From NCBI GenBank assembly GCA_004794785.1, contig SJOL01004711.1:61356-125355 (forward strand): DNA of 64,000 bases, given 5' to 3'. Numbering within the stretch: position 1 is the stretch's first letter; each line of letters begins with the position of its first letter. The notes under the pieces are model-generated. The model was not told the origin of the DNA, searched no databases, and saw only the letters and a list, made by a program, of their open reading frames with translations. The translations under genes were made by a program, and so were the position numbers. This document shows positions 40,201 to 55,200 of this stretch, in pieces. The DNA is from Opisthorchis felineus. Taxonomy: Eukaryota > Platyhelminthes > Trematoda > Opisthorchiida > Opisthorchiidae.

Positions 40201-43200
40201 GTGTAGTAACGGAGCAACAAAATACGCCGGTATATGCAGCAAGACAAGTGTTCTCCATTTTCATGCAAAGGTGCTTCTCGATTGTTTGCACAGTTTCGCA
40301 ACCTGACTTCGGCCTTCTGGATGCCTGCTAGTAATGTCGCCAGAATGAGTTAATTAATCTTAAGTGTTTTCAATTTAATACAGCGTATTCTGGACCCTGT
40401 GGCCATCCATCACTGATATGCAAATAGGTTTCCATTGAGCGTTCGTGGGTGGACGTCAGCGGCTATCAGGCTGTCCAGTTAAACTGACCTCCTCACTAGT
40501 TGATCGGTGCTGATTAATCACCAAATAACACTTGAGATGACACTGCTTGGAGCAAGGCAAAGCCAATTTATACAGCAATCGATCAGATTACACTGCGCTT
40601 TCTCGGTGTTTCAGACCGAAAGGGTGTGAAGACAAAGTTAGACTTCGGCATCCTTATCGTGGTTGAGATCACCATTCCTTGGTCTTCTGCGCAACAATAT
40701 AAAACCAGGTTGCTCCGCTGTTGAACGGAGTTGGTGAGACTGGAATGTTCCGAGAGTCATACTAACAGACGCCCTTCTTAAAGTACATTCCCTTTACTTA
40801 GTTTAGGTGAACCCTGGTAAACACAACAATGTTTGAAAAGCACATGAAACACTTGGATCTTGCTCTCCCTAGTTTCCGAGTGTCTGTGGCTCATTACACC
40901 AGTACCACCTCGATTTCACGCGGCGCTTTTGTGAACATTATCTTACCACAGGTCTTTTAGCTCGACTATTCCGACCTGCATGGGGATAGTGTACCCAGAT
41001 TGAGTGTCATGGCTTTAGGGCCGTCGACCAAGTGTGAAAACAGATTTGGTCAGGGCAAACGTGCCAGCTCACACATCTGGGTGTGATGCTTTCACCTTAA
41101 TACTGATTAATCACGTCCGTTTGACGCCATATCGGACTGTTCTCTGGTACTGCGTAAAAAGAGTAAACGGAGGGCCGCGTGAGGAAGCGCACGATCATGA
41201 GGGTTGAAATAATCGATCCAGCAAAACATTGGACCCGTTTTTATGCTTGCAGAAAATATAATCGAAAAATAAGTGTTGTTTAACAATACACACTTGTTGG
41301 GAATGCTTTCCATCATGCAGCCAAATGGTGGCTGAAGTGTACACATGGATGTTCAACTCATCTCCTTTGCATACCAGCAACTGACGGTTCCCGTGCATTT
41401 TTGCGAATTGTCTATAAATACCCCGCTGAAAATGCTAATATATCTCTTTTTGTTCCTCAAGCCGTTTTTGATGCCTCAATTCCAGAATACTGCAACTTTA
41501 CAGGTAAAAGAATGGGGCCAAATGTCTGTCACATTTTGGCTTCAAAACGTTTTTAAGAGGGAGCTTGGTCGACATAGTAACATAATCAGTTACGTGCCAC
41601 TCAGACCAAGTGCCTTCAATTTTCTTAGTAGGGTTAGTTCCACATAACTAAGAAACAACTGGGAATAAAATATTTCAAAATTCGCTTAATATGTGTTCGC
41701 CATCTGCTGCCTACTTAGTTGCTGTTTTTTTTTGCTCTGGCTCAGTTATAATTTTTCTTACGGCAAAGACTGATGAACTCAACACAATTTAACAACAATT
41801 TAAATTAAGCAAATCTGCTAACATTATGAAATAGAGCCTTCCATGACCAACCGCTCGAGTCCTGAAAGTTGTGTGGAAGCACTTTACTGTTGTAGATGTG
41901 TAATATCGCCTTCAGTTGTTCTCATCTTCTGACAACAATCTTAGGTAGTCATGTGTTGAGTGCGACCTGAATCCAAACTTCTTGTAACCATAAGTGCCAT
42001 CAGTTTTGACCAACCAAGTCATAGGAACTTTCCGGTTTGTTTGCCTTCAAGATATTATATCCCGCACGAAAGCATTTTCACGCGTTATCTGTCTACTTAT
42101 GACAAACTGAAGTCCGTGACACCGAGAGCTATCTTAGGCTTCGGAGATCCATGTGGCACTTAAGGCGACATTTAGGTTAGTCAGCTTCAAGCCCTTTGGA
42201 ATCCGAAATCACACGAGAACTTTTTCACAAAATGAGGCAGAATCATGACTCTACAGCCCTGAAAACAAAACGAGTGGATCTTTTATCCAAAGAAGCTTGG
42301 TAAAATACTATTTCTGCCAGAAAGTTCATTGGCACACAGCGGCTGAAGTGCGAACGATTAAGAGATGCGACGTTCTTTGTAGGCTCCAGATTCTCTCTTT
42401 AGTTGTCCTGTAGCTAACGGAAAACACGATCACTAAGCAGGGAAAAATATGCCTAGAACGAAACAGAACACTGAATAATGGACTCTAAAATAATTTTAAG
42501 CCCCTTATTCAACAGCCAACTATAAGCTCTGCGGAACAAGTAGAGCATTTTGTTTTAACTGAATACCAAATTTCTGCTTGACAGAAAAATTCTTCCTAGA
42601 AATTCTATCAGAAGTAAAGAACGTCACCGCAAAACATGAAGAATAATAGATTGTCACTCGAATCTTCACAGTTGACCCAGAATTACCCCAACCATGGACG
42701 GAAATCGCAGCATGGCAGCCTGTTTGACTTCTTTGTGGGAGTTCATTAGTCCCAACTCGCCAACACGTAGCTCGTCAAACGTCTGCTAATGAGGTACGGT
42801 GTAGATACAGAGTTACCACAAAAGACAGCCTCAACTGCAACATAACTTTTGATCCAGGTAAGCCGTTTAAACCGTCATGGACCTTCTGTGCAGCCCCTTA
42901 ACATTACAGGCGTTAACAAAAAGTGCCGCTTAGATGGTTGTAGCCAGGGAGGATGTCGTAATCGGTGATAGGAGAAGTCCTGATAAGCAAGCCGTGGGCA
43001 ACTTGGAACGTGTCAAAACGTTTTTCGCCGGAATTGCCGGAAATGTTCAACCAAAATTTCACTTCTGAGCATATTTTAGCTGTTTCGATCTCACGTCGCG
43101 CACACATTTAGATAACACTGGTGCTTCTTGCTTGTGCCACACCTATTAACTGCTGTTGGTTAGGCATCGACGGGTGGATTTTACACATTATGTTCTTGCA

Positions 43201-46200
43201 AACAGGCTAGAATAGGCAGCGCGACAACTGCTTATCACATTAAAGCTATCACATATAATGTGCTAGTATCGTCTACCGCTGTTGGTCTAGCAGAACGAGT
43301 TTGCGACACGTTCAGCGCGTAATCCACTCCACAAGTCGACTATCGTTCTCAAACTATTAACCCACCCATCGTTCAGTGAAGCCCACAAGTGTGATAACAC
43401 TCACAAATCTCGAGTTCGTGGACTCTAGCAACACTTCCAAAAAAAGTTATAGCCAAGTAGTTTCCTTGTCTTTGCTAGATAGCAGAGTACAGTGACTCGC
43501 TAAAACAATGAAAGCCACTTTTGATCAGTGAGTTACTGAGGGTTTCAAAACCAATGCATGAACAAACATCTAGTGCATTGCCAACTGCTCGGGCGAAGAC
43601 CTCCCGTGGTTCAGCCAATTTACTATAAACCACAGTTTCGCATTTCTCTTTGATCCGTTTTGGTACCCGAAGTGTTATTCCGATTTGCATACCTCAACAG
43701 CTTCAACATGAAGTATACGTTACCTCATTTGTGCTACTCAGCTGTTAGACGTCACTTCTCGATATTAGCTTTGTTGTCGGTCGGCTAATCACGAATTCAG
43801 GTAATATTCTGCCAAATAAAAATAACTAACACTCGAATTTTTGCATTTTAAATTCAAAATTCAAAAATAGACTCCGGCTTCTTGTTGTTTTATATAAACG
43901 ATCCACAGACGAAATTTCGGGGTTATGACTCCATCCACGTTCAACCTGAAATCGAAACCCAGTCTTGTCGTAGTGCTTTGGTAAGAGTTTTGTTTGACCA
44001 AACTTCTTTCTAACGCATTCAGGAGCCAAAGTTGGTCAGATAAAAATAACAGACTACTTTTATTAACGTCTTCCCCACGATTCGGACCATTGAATGTGTG
44101 CCTGGAAAAAAATGTTGTCTCTGGATGCAAATACTCCCGAAAAATGGTAAAACGCAAGTTCAAGATCCTTTTCATAGTGAGACAGATGCTGTATTCTCAG
44201 TCCGCCAAAGCTCTTATTGTTATGCTCCCCTTAAATCTTAAGTCTAGACAGATTCGTTCTACAAATACCTGGATGAATGTAGACAGAAGTAGCTGATTAC
44301 TCTCAATGAATTGCAGTAACAATGACAGCTTGTTTATGTGTCGACCAGCAGGATTTGGTGGGCCTGTCTCCAGATAGAGGTGCAACATATAGGCTCGGCA
44401 GTGTGTCAGACAAAATTATTTGCGAATTATTTTAAGAGCTACTTCGAACGTTTACCAAGATAAAATACAAAAAAAATAGTGCACTTTCAAGTGTTCTTTT
44501 CAGTTTGATGTTCGGCTGGTTCGTTGTCTTTTTCCTAGACAAAAATGATTGAATCAAGTGAAGTGCTTTTCCCCAAATCCGTCTGTTCCAATTTGCAAGA
44601 AGATATACAACTTACAAAGTGCTATTAAGAATATTCAACTCTTCTTCAAGCTCATAGATGCCGTACCACTAAGGAAAATAAAATTCAGTATTCTGACGTC
44701 CGAGCCCATTGCATTGTGTAACAAACTCGGATGTGGACTTGAGCTCAGTTAAATCAACTTATCACAAGTGTGCCTAACAGTAAAATAAACTGTCCAAAGC
44801 ACTCTGGACAGACGACTGAAGGAAAAAACCCTACGGTCAACAAGCACATTCTTTGTTGATTACTGGACAGCAATTCTCGGGCATTTGCCTCATGTATTGA
44901 CTGATGTTCGCCTGCATGTTATCAATCAATTAAATGTCTCCTGTGAGCGATAATCATCCATACACAGATAGCACGGTCACTGACCGCTTACTGGGAGAAA
45001 TCGATATATAGCGCTCACAGACAAACACTGGTTTATACGGAGTCAAGATCGAAGATGTTTAAGATTGCTGTAAAATTGCGAATTTAAACAATTTCCTACC
45101 AATCCAGCCCGATCTATTTTGAGCTAGAAGCATAAAATAGGAGAAATATTTCAACAAGGATGTCTGGGATCACTTGATTGGTGCTTCAAGGTGTAATATC
45201 AATTTGATGCTTGAAGAGGAATTCCGGACATCAGTTATTCAGCTTGCAGTGATGGATCTTTGATGACTCAGAGTGTAGATGGAAAAACCCAACGGGTGAT
45301 TCCGAAATTTTTCAAGCTCGGACACTCGACAATGTTGTGCTTTCATCAAATTCCAGGGGCCTGTGGGATTCACTCGTTTGGCAGCACGTTAGTGCATTGG
45401 TACGCACAATGCAACCCATTATAATTTAGTTACTGCTTTGAAACACGAAATTCGTAATTTATCTCCCTGAATGTGCAAATATAGAACCGATAAAAAAATG
45501 GAACCTACTGACAAGAAGGACTCATGAACCTGACCGTGCCGTTTATGCATTCATGTTCTACTGTCACTCAGGAGTGGGTTAAATGGGTTAAATGGAAGTT
45601 AAATTTCATCAGAGATCTTACCGCATGCTTTTCTAGCCCTAACTAACAAAGGTCACTGAATTTTTTGACCATGCGGTTGTTTTGATTATCTGTCTGGGAT
45701 GTCCGAAATGGTATTTCACACACCATTCGCGATAAAGTGATTTGACTGAATCCTTAATGTCCTGTGGTTTTGATGCCCAAGAAATTAAGTAAACCCAGTA
45801 CAGGCCTAGTAGCGTCCCGTGCACCAAATACTGTGGGATACAAATATTTCTGATATCACCACGCACTAAAAAGAATCTTAGTACAGGTGTAGCAGTCAAC
45901 AGCTCAACAACTCATAACCAACAAGACGGTTGATTAGTCAGTAGTCCGGTGAGTTCACCAGTTGACAAAAACCACCCGGCGAAATAGGTGGCCGTTTTAT
46001 CGATGATTACCGATTATCCCCTATGTTTGTGTCACGTACCAGAATGTTGAAGGGACGGCCTGGATTCTGCTGGTGGCTCTCCTAAATCACAGCCGACGAA
46101 GAAGCAGTTCGTGCGCTTGATCTGTCAGGAAAGCGACTGCTGCGAGGCATTGTTGTGCTGAACTTAGAAGCGATCAATCAAAGCAGGCGACTATCTGTGT

Positions 46201-49200
46201 TACCTGTGTATTTGTCTCCGCGACTGCATGTGGACCAATACACTACAAATTAAATAAGTAAATAAAAGGGCAACTAACCAAACTACCAGCTAAAATACCA
46301 CATGCACAAGGGTCGGCAAGTATAAGTAGTGACTTTGTGCCAGAGAACGGGTGAGCTGAAATCCGAATATGTGGTTTGGTTACTTGGTTTCTGGACTGTA
46401 GTGTGGGTTACAGTTCTGAAACACATCGATGGTTAGGGAAGCGTCTTTGGACAGCAATGTAAAATTACGGTTTCCAAATCTACCGTTGGTGATACAGGTT
46501 TTTCAGGTTATTTCTACAAACGGATGCGAACAAACCGGTCCGGGTTCCTGCTACTTCTTCAAGTTCACTTCAAAATGTCTCCCTATGATTGAATATCATC
46601 CTTAGTGTAAGTCATTCTGACTGTCAAACGAAGCCTTGAATAGATCAAGCCTGAGTGAAGCTGACCAAATTTAACTCCTACTCAATCCAGGTGGAAAGCC
46701 TAGGTCCACACTTGTGAACGGCAAATCCACTGATGATCGGTATGAGACGTAGCTCGGCTCTAGTGTGACCTTCATCGGACAACTGCTCTTCAGCAGGGTT
46801 TTTTCAGGGATTTCCTCCTCTTCACTATCTCATCCGGACTGCATAGTCCCCGAGGCCTGTGAAATTAAGCTTCTACCGGCTATCGCTTATAATTTATTGG
46901 GTTGTGACTGGAGAATTACAAATATTGTCCGCTCCATGTGTTCTTGCGGCAAAAAAAGCTGCAGGGACCCATCGGCACATTTACAAATGAAGATGTCCGA
47001 GGAAGGTAGGCTGCCATTCGATTCTCATTCAATTGCAACACGGAGGTTAGAAGGGGCGTTCACTCATGCCCTGAAAGTCATCAGCTGATCTTGGAATTAA
47101 AGAACTGACCGTAGCAACACCATCGATTTGTTTATATATCTGTCTCTCGAATCTGAATCTAGTGTTGTTCATACGGAATAAAGTCAGGTCAATAGGGAGT
47201 CAATAGGGAGTCGGAGGATGAAGTCACATAAAACGTCAGCTGTCGGATGGATGGTTACAGTGGTGAAGTGCAAATCAACCATTGCCTATTCAACATGTTT
47301 TACTGCTCTTTATATATATAACTTGCAAATTTTACGCCCGCAAATGAAGGGAGCAAAAGCAATGTAAACATATAGCAGCATGTGTCTCTTGTGAGTTCTA
47401 ATGAGATGGATAAAGGGGACGCAATGTTTCAAGTTTCAAGATCACTAGAATCGTTAGCTTCTGTAACTGATGGGATATCTTTGTTCAGGGTGCTTAATAC
47501 CAGCATTTTTTCAACTGAAGTTCTACAGATTGTTGATTTATTTTTGGGTATTTGTTATTCATTCGGTGTAATGAACAATTCTGAATAAACGAATGAGAGA
47601 GACTCAGCAATGCATATATTTTAGTCTGTGTCCGCATTCGGTGGGTGCTAGATTTTCATGCCACGGTCAGGTTTAAAATCGGCCGATATTGCACCAACCA
47701 GAACTCCCGCTGATCGGAAGCAGTCTTGATTAGTCCACTGGCGAAGACTTGCACTTTTAGAGCACTGATGTCTTTGGGTGACTTTCTGGTCTGAATAAGA
47801 TCCGGTAATTGTCGTTTCAGAGGGGTTTAGTAAACAATCGGTGGATCTATTGCTGGGCAAAGTTTCGCTTTTGACACAAAAGCTTCATCAGGCCAAATGA
47901 GTAAGTTACCGGGTATTCAGAAAACCAATTCTTGAAATTTCTTACGAGTGGCCGACGTAAATAGAAATAAAATAAAATAATAAAACGATTAAGAGGATAG
48001 TCTCCAGTTTGAATCAGGATTTTAAGACCTTGCTTCTTCACTTTAAGACATCTTAATGGAACGTTCCTCTTGTGTGTCGTTCACAGGTTTTGTTGGCGTG
48101 TGTATGGTAAGGGGTGCTAGGACAGTTTGATTGGGGTTTGGGCATTAGATGGATCTTACTCAGCTTGAATTTTGTACTTTAGACCGACAGCATTTTACTG
48201 ATAGCCGTATACCACCCCGCGTCATTTCGGCTGATCTAAAACCAATTTTTACGCCCTCCATTTTATTTTATTCTATTCCCACCCGGATGCTTGACGATTT
48301 TCAGCGTCTCGGCCGCCAATCGCAGTGGTGTGAATCTTAGTCCTGATTTCGAAATTTCCACACCTTCCGAATCTGTTCTGTGCTCCATATCCAATGCATG
48401 CTCTGCAATTTTGAAGTATTTAACTATCGCCTGATATTCATCTAGATTTCTGGATGATCTGTTTGTGCACCACTTATGCTCACTAAGCCCCGTCCAGTGC
48501 ATGAATAAGCCTCTATTCAACCCCAAATAGTTCTGTAGAGGGCTAATCATTGGCTGAGTTCAAAAATTTGTCCAAAACCCTGATATTGGTTGATAATATG
48601 CGTCTTTGCACTGCTTCCGTGTAGACTCGCAACTTCATGAAACTAAATTTAAAAAATCGTAGAAGTTCCGTGTGATATCTCAGGTGTTGACAACCTCAAA
48701 AAGGGATTACCACAGACAGTTTTTGGACCACATAAAATTCCCTCACGAAAAAACGTATGAACTTTACACTTCGTGATACTTCAGTTTATTCGCAACAGTT
48801 ATTTTGGTCAGGAGTGACTGTTGTCAGTCGTATTAGGCTGGCGAATCTTGAAGATCAGAAACTTCTTGAGTTACACATCTAAAAATGGAAGAATTCCATT
48901 CTGTTCTCGCTTTCTAACTATCCTTATGTTAGAGTCACAAGATTTCCGTCCGTGAGAACCGCAAAATCATATGCAAACCAAACCCACAGCCTATGATCGC
49001 TCTCTCGGCCAATCTAGTGAAGCGTTTGAAAAAGTGTCAATCCATGGAGAAACTCAGGACGTAAATTGAGGGCTAACAGTGAAACAGTCAATGTAAGCCT
49101 GTGTGGCCTTTTGTTTACAACACGCGGCATTGTTTTCGCCAATCTCGAAAAAACCTGAGTGTGTGCCAGTAGTGGTTGCGCACTAAAATGGACGGTTTGA

Positions 49201-52200
49201 GCCATACAAATTCGGAGGTGGAACCGCGTTGGTTCCTACACCGTAACGGGGTGCATTAGGCTGCGGAGAATCTGTGAGAATCTGTGACTAGTGAATTTCA
49301 CGCATTTAGAAGGTTTAAACCTTTGTGTTGTAATCCCTGCTCATAAGCACGCTCATAGTTGCATTCAAAGGTATTCAGAATGTCTTCATGTTTAGTGTGA
49401 TTACTAGGAATCATCAAGTTGAATGAAGGGCTGCAAGGATCCCGGCCACCAGGAGTCCTTATTAAGGAGCGATGGTAAATTGGATAAGCAAGCCGACTAT
49501 CCACCATTTGTCAGATGGTCCTGACCGTCCTAATAACTGGGCATACGAAGGACTAATCCCAAGACGAATGCACCAACCGTTTTAGATTGTTCGGGACCGA
49601 TTTTCGTACCAAGCAAAATCCTGGAAGTGTTCTTCAATGGTTGGAATGCTATCTTAAATCTTTTATGCTCTCCCGACTAATTTCAACGTAAGGCTTTCAG
49701 TCAACTGACGTCGTTTATAATTCACTTTAGATGAATATCAATGTCTCCGAGATCCGAACTTTTGAACTGTTTTGAAGTCATGGTGCTGGTAGTCGATTTT
49801 ATGGGTTTGCACTTCGTAGAAGTTAATTAAGGCAAAACATGCCTTCGGATTCATCCCCCGAGAAGCATGGCACACATTCTTGCTTTTCCTTGACTTCCTC
49901 AAAATACAGCTGAACACAGTGTGGTAGCAGATGTCCTTTTACAAATATTGCCATGGTAACCAAAGGACGTCATTCCACTCTATATCCTGTTTCAGCCTAA
50001 CCGTTATACAAAGTGATGTGTTTTGACAAGCCTCTACAGTGTTTCGTGCCCATTTTTGATTTCTCTGTTTCCCACTTTCAGTTCATGATATCTGGCCTAT
50101 CCTTTGCCACGTTTGCCGTATCCCCGGACAAGGCCGAACTTCGACTTCGGCTTTCGTTTACTTTGATTCTCACAAGCGTTACCTTCAAATATGTGATCAC
50201 CCAGAGTTTACCCAAGATATCTTACTTAACTTATATGGTAAGTTGAATTAGCATGGTTTAAGTACCACGCAACCGGATATTCAAAACATGTGGATCATGT
50301 AGGTGGAAGAGCGGCTGTTCTATACAAACAGTGGTCTTTGGAATCATCTAATTTTAAAATAGAATTTATTTTTAAACCAGGTTCATTAGTTACGGTGAGC
50401 TACGTTTCTGTAAATTTTCCCTGACAGTACCATGTATATGTATGTATATGTACATATGTATGTACCGTGTATATGCACAAATTTGACCATAAAGTGATGA
50501 AGACCACGACTTTACCGTGCACGTATGCAGATACAGCGATACACCAACAATCGCAGCTCGGGGAGATTAACCAGATACGTGCTGTTTTTTTTCAGATATA
50601 CAGGCTATGCAACAGAGCAACAACATTAGGACAACTCTAGAGCTGTTTATCGGGTGCATGCTGTGTGGCGTACTTCATCCAACGAGCAACGATCCAGTCG
50701 ATCATGTATCAGGGAAAAAGATAAAAGCAGTTAGACAGTGGCGGGTGCAACAGCTGACTTACTAATAAAAAATATTCGGCCAAACTGGTAATTGCATCAC
50801 CTGGGCAACGCTTTGAAAACATCCGAACTCGACATGAAGTCCTTTTTGTGTTTGATAACCCGGATTGTGTTCACGCATCAGGAGTATGCAGCATCGCCAA
50901 TCGCAAATTTAATCAGTCTTGAAATGGGAGAGTGGATCCGGAAAAACTTCTGTAGATAAATACAAGAGAACTACTCTGCCACCCCATTAATAATTTGTCC
51001 CTAGGTCACTGAACAGAATCCTACTTGTCTTTCTTAGGAATGAAACCTACTGTCTGGTGAGTAAGAGCTAAATTGTTCTCTGCTCTGTTCGTCTAGAGTC
51101 GGAACAGGACAGGTAGTGTCTGTCCAACTCACTCAGTCGGTGCCTATAGAATGTAGATTAGAAGGTCCCGCAGCTGAGCTGATGCAACTGGTTCCGACAA
51201 TTCTCAGCTGCTCCGCGCTAGCTGCAGTCAGATCATTCTAGGCGTTCACCTCAGGCTTCAAGAAATTTTAATTCTACATTCTGAACACTACCGTAATTTT
51301 GTGTTCTGGAAGGAGGCCAGATAACTCAATTCTAAGTGAGCTTCTTCGGGAGCATTGCGATAATATGTACAGATGTATCGTTTTTGTTTGGAAACATAAG
51401 TCAACAAAACCGCATATCATGACTCGTACAGTTCCACGCACTTATTGGCGCCAATACAAAACCTGCGTCCATTAGCTGTTCAAGTTAATCTCAGGTAGCC
51501 CCGGTGTTTGTAGAATATGCATTCACATCGTCCTCTTTTGAATTCTCCTCCGCCTGTAGTGGAGAAACCAGGCGGATCAGTTCAGAGCAAAGAGAAAAAG
51601 AGTTGACCCCGAATTTTACACATATTGGAACTCAGTAATGCCTGTCATAAATAATGCCAGGGATCGGTCCCGGACAAATGAAGCGCGGACCGAGCTTCCA
51701 GTGCATGTTAACTTTTTACGTGCTCACGCCGGAGCAATTTGAATGTTTTGGATTATATAGACCATCAAAGGAAACGGATTTGCTGACACCGCTGTTTAGC
51801 CAAGTCTATTCGTGTCCCATTAGCGCTGGTTTAAAAGCTATCAGTTTCGAAAATAAACCCGGTTTATGCACGGTAATGAACGTTTGCAGGAGGGGGAGAA
51901 GCTCACCAATGTTTGATTTTAGTTCTTCCATATAGACCGAGGTTACTCATCGCGAAGTCTCCAAAAAAGCCGCATTGTATGTTGGCTACTTTATCTGCTA
52001 CAAACCTAACCTTCAACATGAATACGCTGAAGCTGGGAGATATTCAGGCGCAGCAATAATTTTGGCGAGCCTGACCAACCAGTTCATTGCCTGCATACAT
52101 TCACATTCAGGGTCGAATAAGTTGCACAAACGCCAATAACTTGGCCACACTAATTACGGTGGATCACTTTGGAAAGCACCGAGGAAATCAGACATTAGAA

Positions 52201-55200
52201 ATTCCTGTGGACGTTAGTTAACCCGCAGTGAGAATTACTATAAAAAGTAACAAGAATTTCCAAAGTTATGCACAACGAATTTGGCCAACCAATTTGTGTA
52301 GAAATGTGTTTGTTAGCTTTGTCTAAAGGTTTTCGTAATATTGGGATAGAAATGCTATTTGCGCTTTTATTCTGGCAAAGGTGCCGAATTTTTTCTTTTT
52401 TCAAGGGAGGACCTTCCGTGCTCATCAAGAAACTCTTGTTGATTCAACTTACCCATAAGCACAGATTGAACATAGCGTTGTTTTTTAAGGACTCTCTAGA
52501 CGAATTCTAGTATTCTATTGCAAACAGCTCACAAACAAGGGTCCCTTTTGTAATTTACAGGATTCTAATTTCCAGAGTCGTAATACCGCCTCCGGTAATG
52601 ACTGTTTACTGTAGACAAAGGGGATGGATAATTCCTTTAGTCTCTTCTTCAGTCCCGAATTCAGCTTCACTGTGACAACGGTTCACAGTTGCAAATCAAA
52701 TTCCCGCAGGCTGAATCGAGTAAACAGCAGCTAAAATGCCAGTAATTTTCCAAGTATATAGCCATTTCGTTTGAATATGCTCATGAAATCCCCTGGAAAT
52801 ATCTACACTTATTGGGCCCGGTGGACAACCGGTTTTACGCTGCTAGCCTTGTGATATGTCTAGTAGACGAAAGTAAACAACACGTTTTTTATGTCAAGGA
52901 GTTGTGGAGATTTGCTAAAATGATCTCATAGACACCTTCGCACGATACAACTATGGTTTCTTTAACTCCAACCTCACAGGATGCGAGTAGACAGGATGGG
53001 AAACCAACTGTTTTCCCTCAGGCTCAGTGATATCTTTTGAGACTTCATCTGTCCTCTCAGTTGTGTGCTCCATTTTTCGATAAACTTGGCCTCAGTGGAA
53101 TATTACTCTTCCCAAAGTTCGATTTGTTATCTCGGTTACGGAGACGAAGCCTTACACTTGCTGTCCATTTTTCGATACCGAAAGTTTGGAGCGTTGATGA
53201 CAGCTACGTTAAGACTACCACTTGATCAATCCTGCTGCTGGTATACGGCCGCAGTAGGGAGGCAGTATGATATTCATAGGATGCTTGTACAATGGAAAAA
53301 CAGAACACCCATGACAATACTTCATTTTTATCTTGCATGCTACAAACAGGACAAATATGTGCTCATGTCTCTAGCAATTCTCTGCATCATCAGTATTTGG
53401 CATGCTGTGGTTACGTTGTTGGATCCACAACACATTGCCATTCGAAACGGACAATCGGGCGAATTGAGTGACACTTTTGATTTCACCACACCAAAGATTC
53501 CAACTCAGTTCGCAGATAACACTTCGCGGGGCACTCTTGGTAATTCCAAGTGGAAAGCTGGTAAGTGCAAACCAAAGTAGGATCAGTTTCGTAACAAGCG
53601 TGCCCGGAAACCATACATTTGTAAAAATGACCTTGATTTTTGGCTGGTATAACAGTTTTTCCTAATAAATGTTTTTAGGCCAAAATATTACGGCTGGTGT
53701 GCACGCTGAATGTTGAGGCCACCATCGGATAATGAGATCAGAGTTGGATTTTTTGCACCTCATTGTTCTAGAAACTCTGGTCATAACATCCAGTTCATCA
53801 AAAGTTAGATTCGTTTTTTCCGTTCCATACTTTGCAGTAATGAGCTCGAGATAGCTCATTTGTTAAAGGGCGAACTTACTAACCGGAAAATGTGTGGTTC
53901 GAACTTAACCACGGCATCTCCTGTCCAGGCTTGGGCATCCTGCCAGGTTCTCAGCCGCCATACTTCCTTCGGGTGGTGTAGCAGCATTGCGCTGGAAGGG
54001 TCTCACAGCTGAGCGATTGATTGATCGGTTGATACCTTTTCAGTTAGAGGTTTATCAAAGAATAGCCTTCTGGACAGCACTTTTCACTTGCTGCCTTCAA
54101 AAGTGGTCAAGCTGTTCTGATTTTTTCACGACACTGAAAATAGTGACGACCTCAAGCGCGAAAATTGTGGTTTTTAAAATTTTCAATAATCAAAATCCCC
54201 TGATTTCGGTTTAATCGCCATTTGGTTTACTCTTCTGAATGGGGTTTTGTGAAGACATCTATAAACTGTTGAAAGGCATAAATCCTACCCTCAATGATTA
54301 CGCCAAAACTTTTAATGCCCATCGCTTATTCGTTATTCTAAACACCCTTCGAGGCCTAACGTCAAGATGCTTGACTACCCTGACGTGACACCCAGTCCAT
54401 ACCGGTCCACCATATAATTTATACCACGAAGATTAGCAATTCACATTTGATTTTGTCAACCCCATATTAGGTGAAGGCCACAGAACTTCACTGTAGTTAA
54501 GCCGCAGGGACCCAGAAACTCCATAAGATCTGCTGAAGTGAGCGACACCTACCAGGCAGTTATTTTCATGAGCGTGTTGCTCACTGTTCGAATTTTCGGA
54601 TGAACCGTAAAGACAGAGAGGATGAGACAGTAGGAGAATGGATAGACTCTGCACTATCGGTGTTGTAACTAACCATGTCTTCAGCTTATTTGCCAGCTTC
54701 TCTGTATGAGCTTATAGCACTCATTTTGACTGAAGCAGCCTTTACTTCGCATTGTCACATTTATTAACCGTCGTACTTCCCACCACACTGTTGTTTCGTC
54801 TTTTAAGTCATGTGTAACTCTCAGCCCTTGCTGTTGTAGATTCACGTGATTATTCGTTCATGTAAAGTGTGATCTTGAACTGATCGTGATTCAAGTCTGT
54901 GGTGGCCTTTTTTCATCTAGACAACTCCTTCCTTGGACGTTAAGTGCGTAAATAGCAGACATACAAGTCTCTGTCCTTAGTTTCATAAACATTGCCCAAC
55001 CTGTGTAGCCGCCGAATTCTCATTTCACGTGTACTTTTCAGCCGATCCGTTCAGAAATACCACAGGTATAAATGGTGACAATAGCACCGAAGATTTCGCC
55101 TGGAACAATACAATAGTCGCCGCAACAGTTTTGGAACCCGAATGTACCCCGACAAACTTGATGGCTTGTAAAGAATGGAAGGAAGTTCAAAAAGTGGAAC

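Larger units (their letters stand above)
39040..50081 (+). other. Intron 6 of the channel gene (11.0 kb)
   Basis: Donor GTGAGT, acceptor CCCACTTTCAG. It interrupts M1. It contains an antisense RTE fragment (39.42-40.09 kb) and an antisense Penelope-like fragment (47.84-48.55 kb). The stretch 40.1-47.6 kb shows no gene or repeat I recognise; short tandem duplications occur at about 45,575-45,595 (GGGTTAAAT) and 47,190-47,212 (CAATAGGGAGT). Confidence 0.8.

Noticed and set aside
46765..47088. A 107-codon + strand frame with a CSCGKKSC motif, considered as an extra exon.
   Set aside because: It would have to be inserted inside M1, between FLIM and FMISGL, which would destroy the helix. No domain is recognised.
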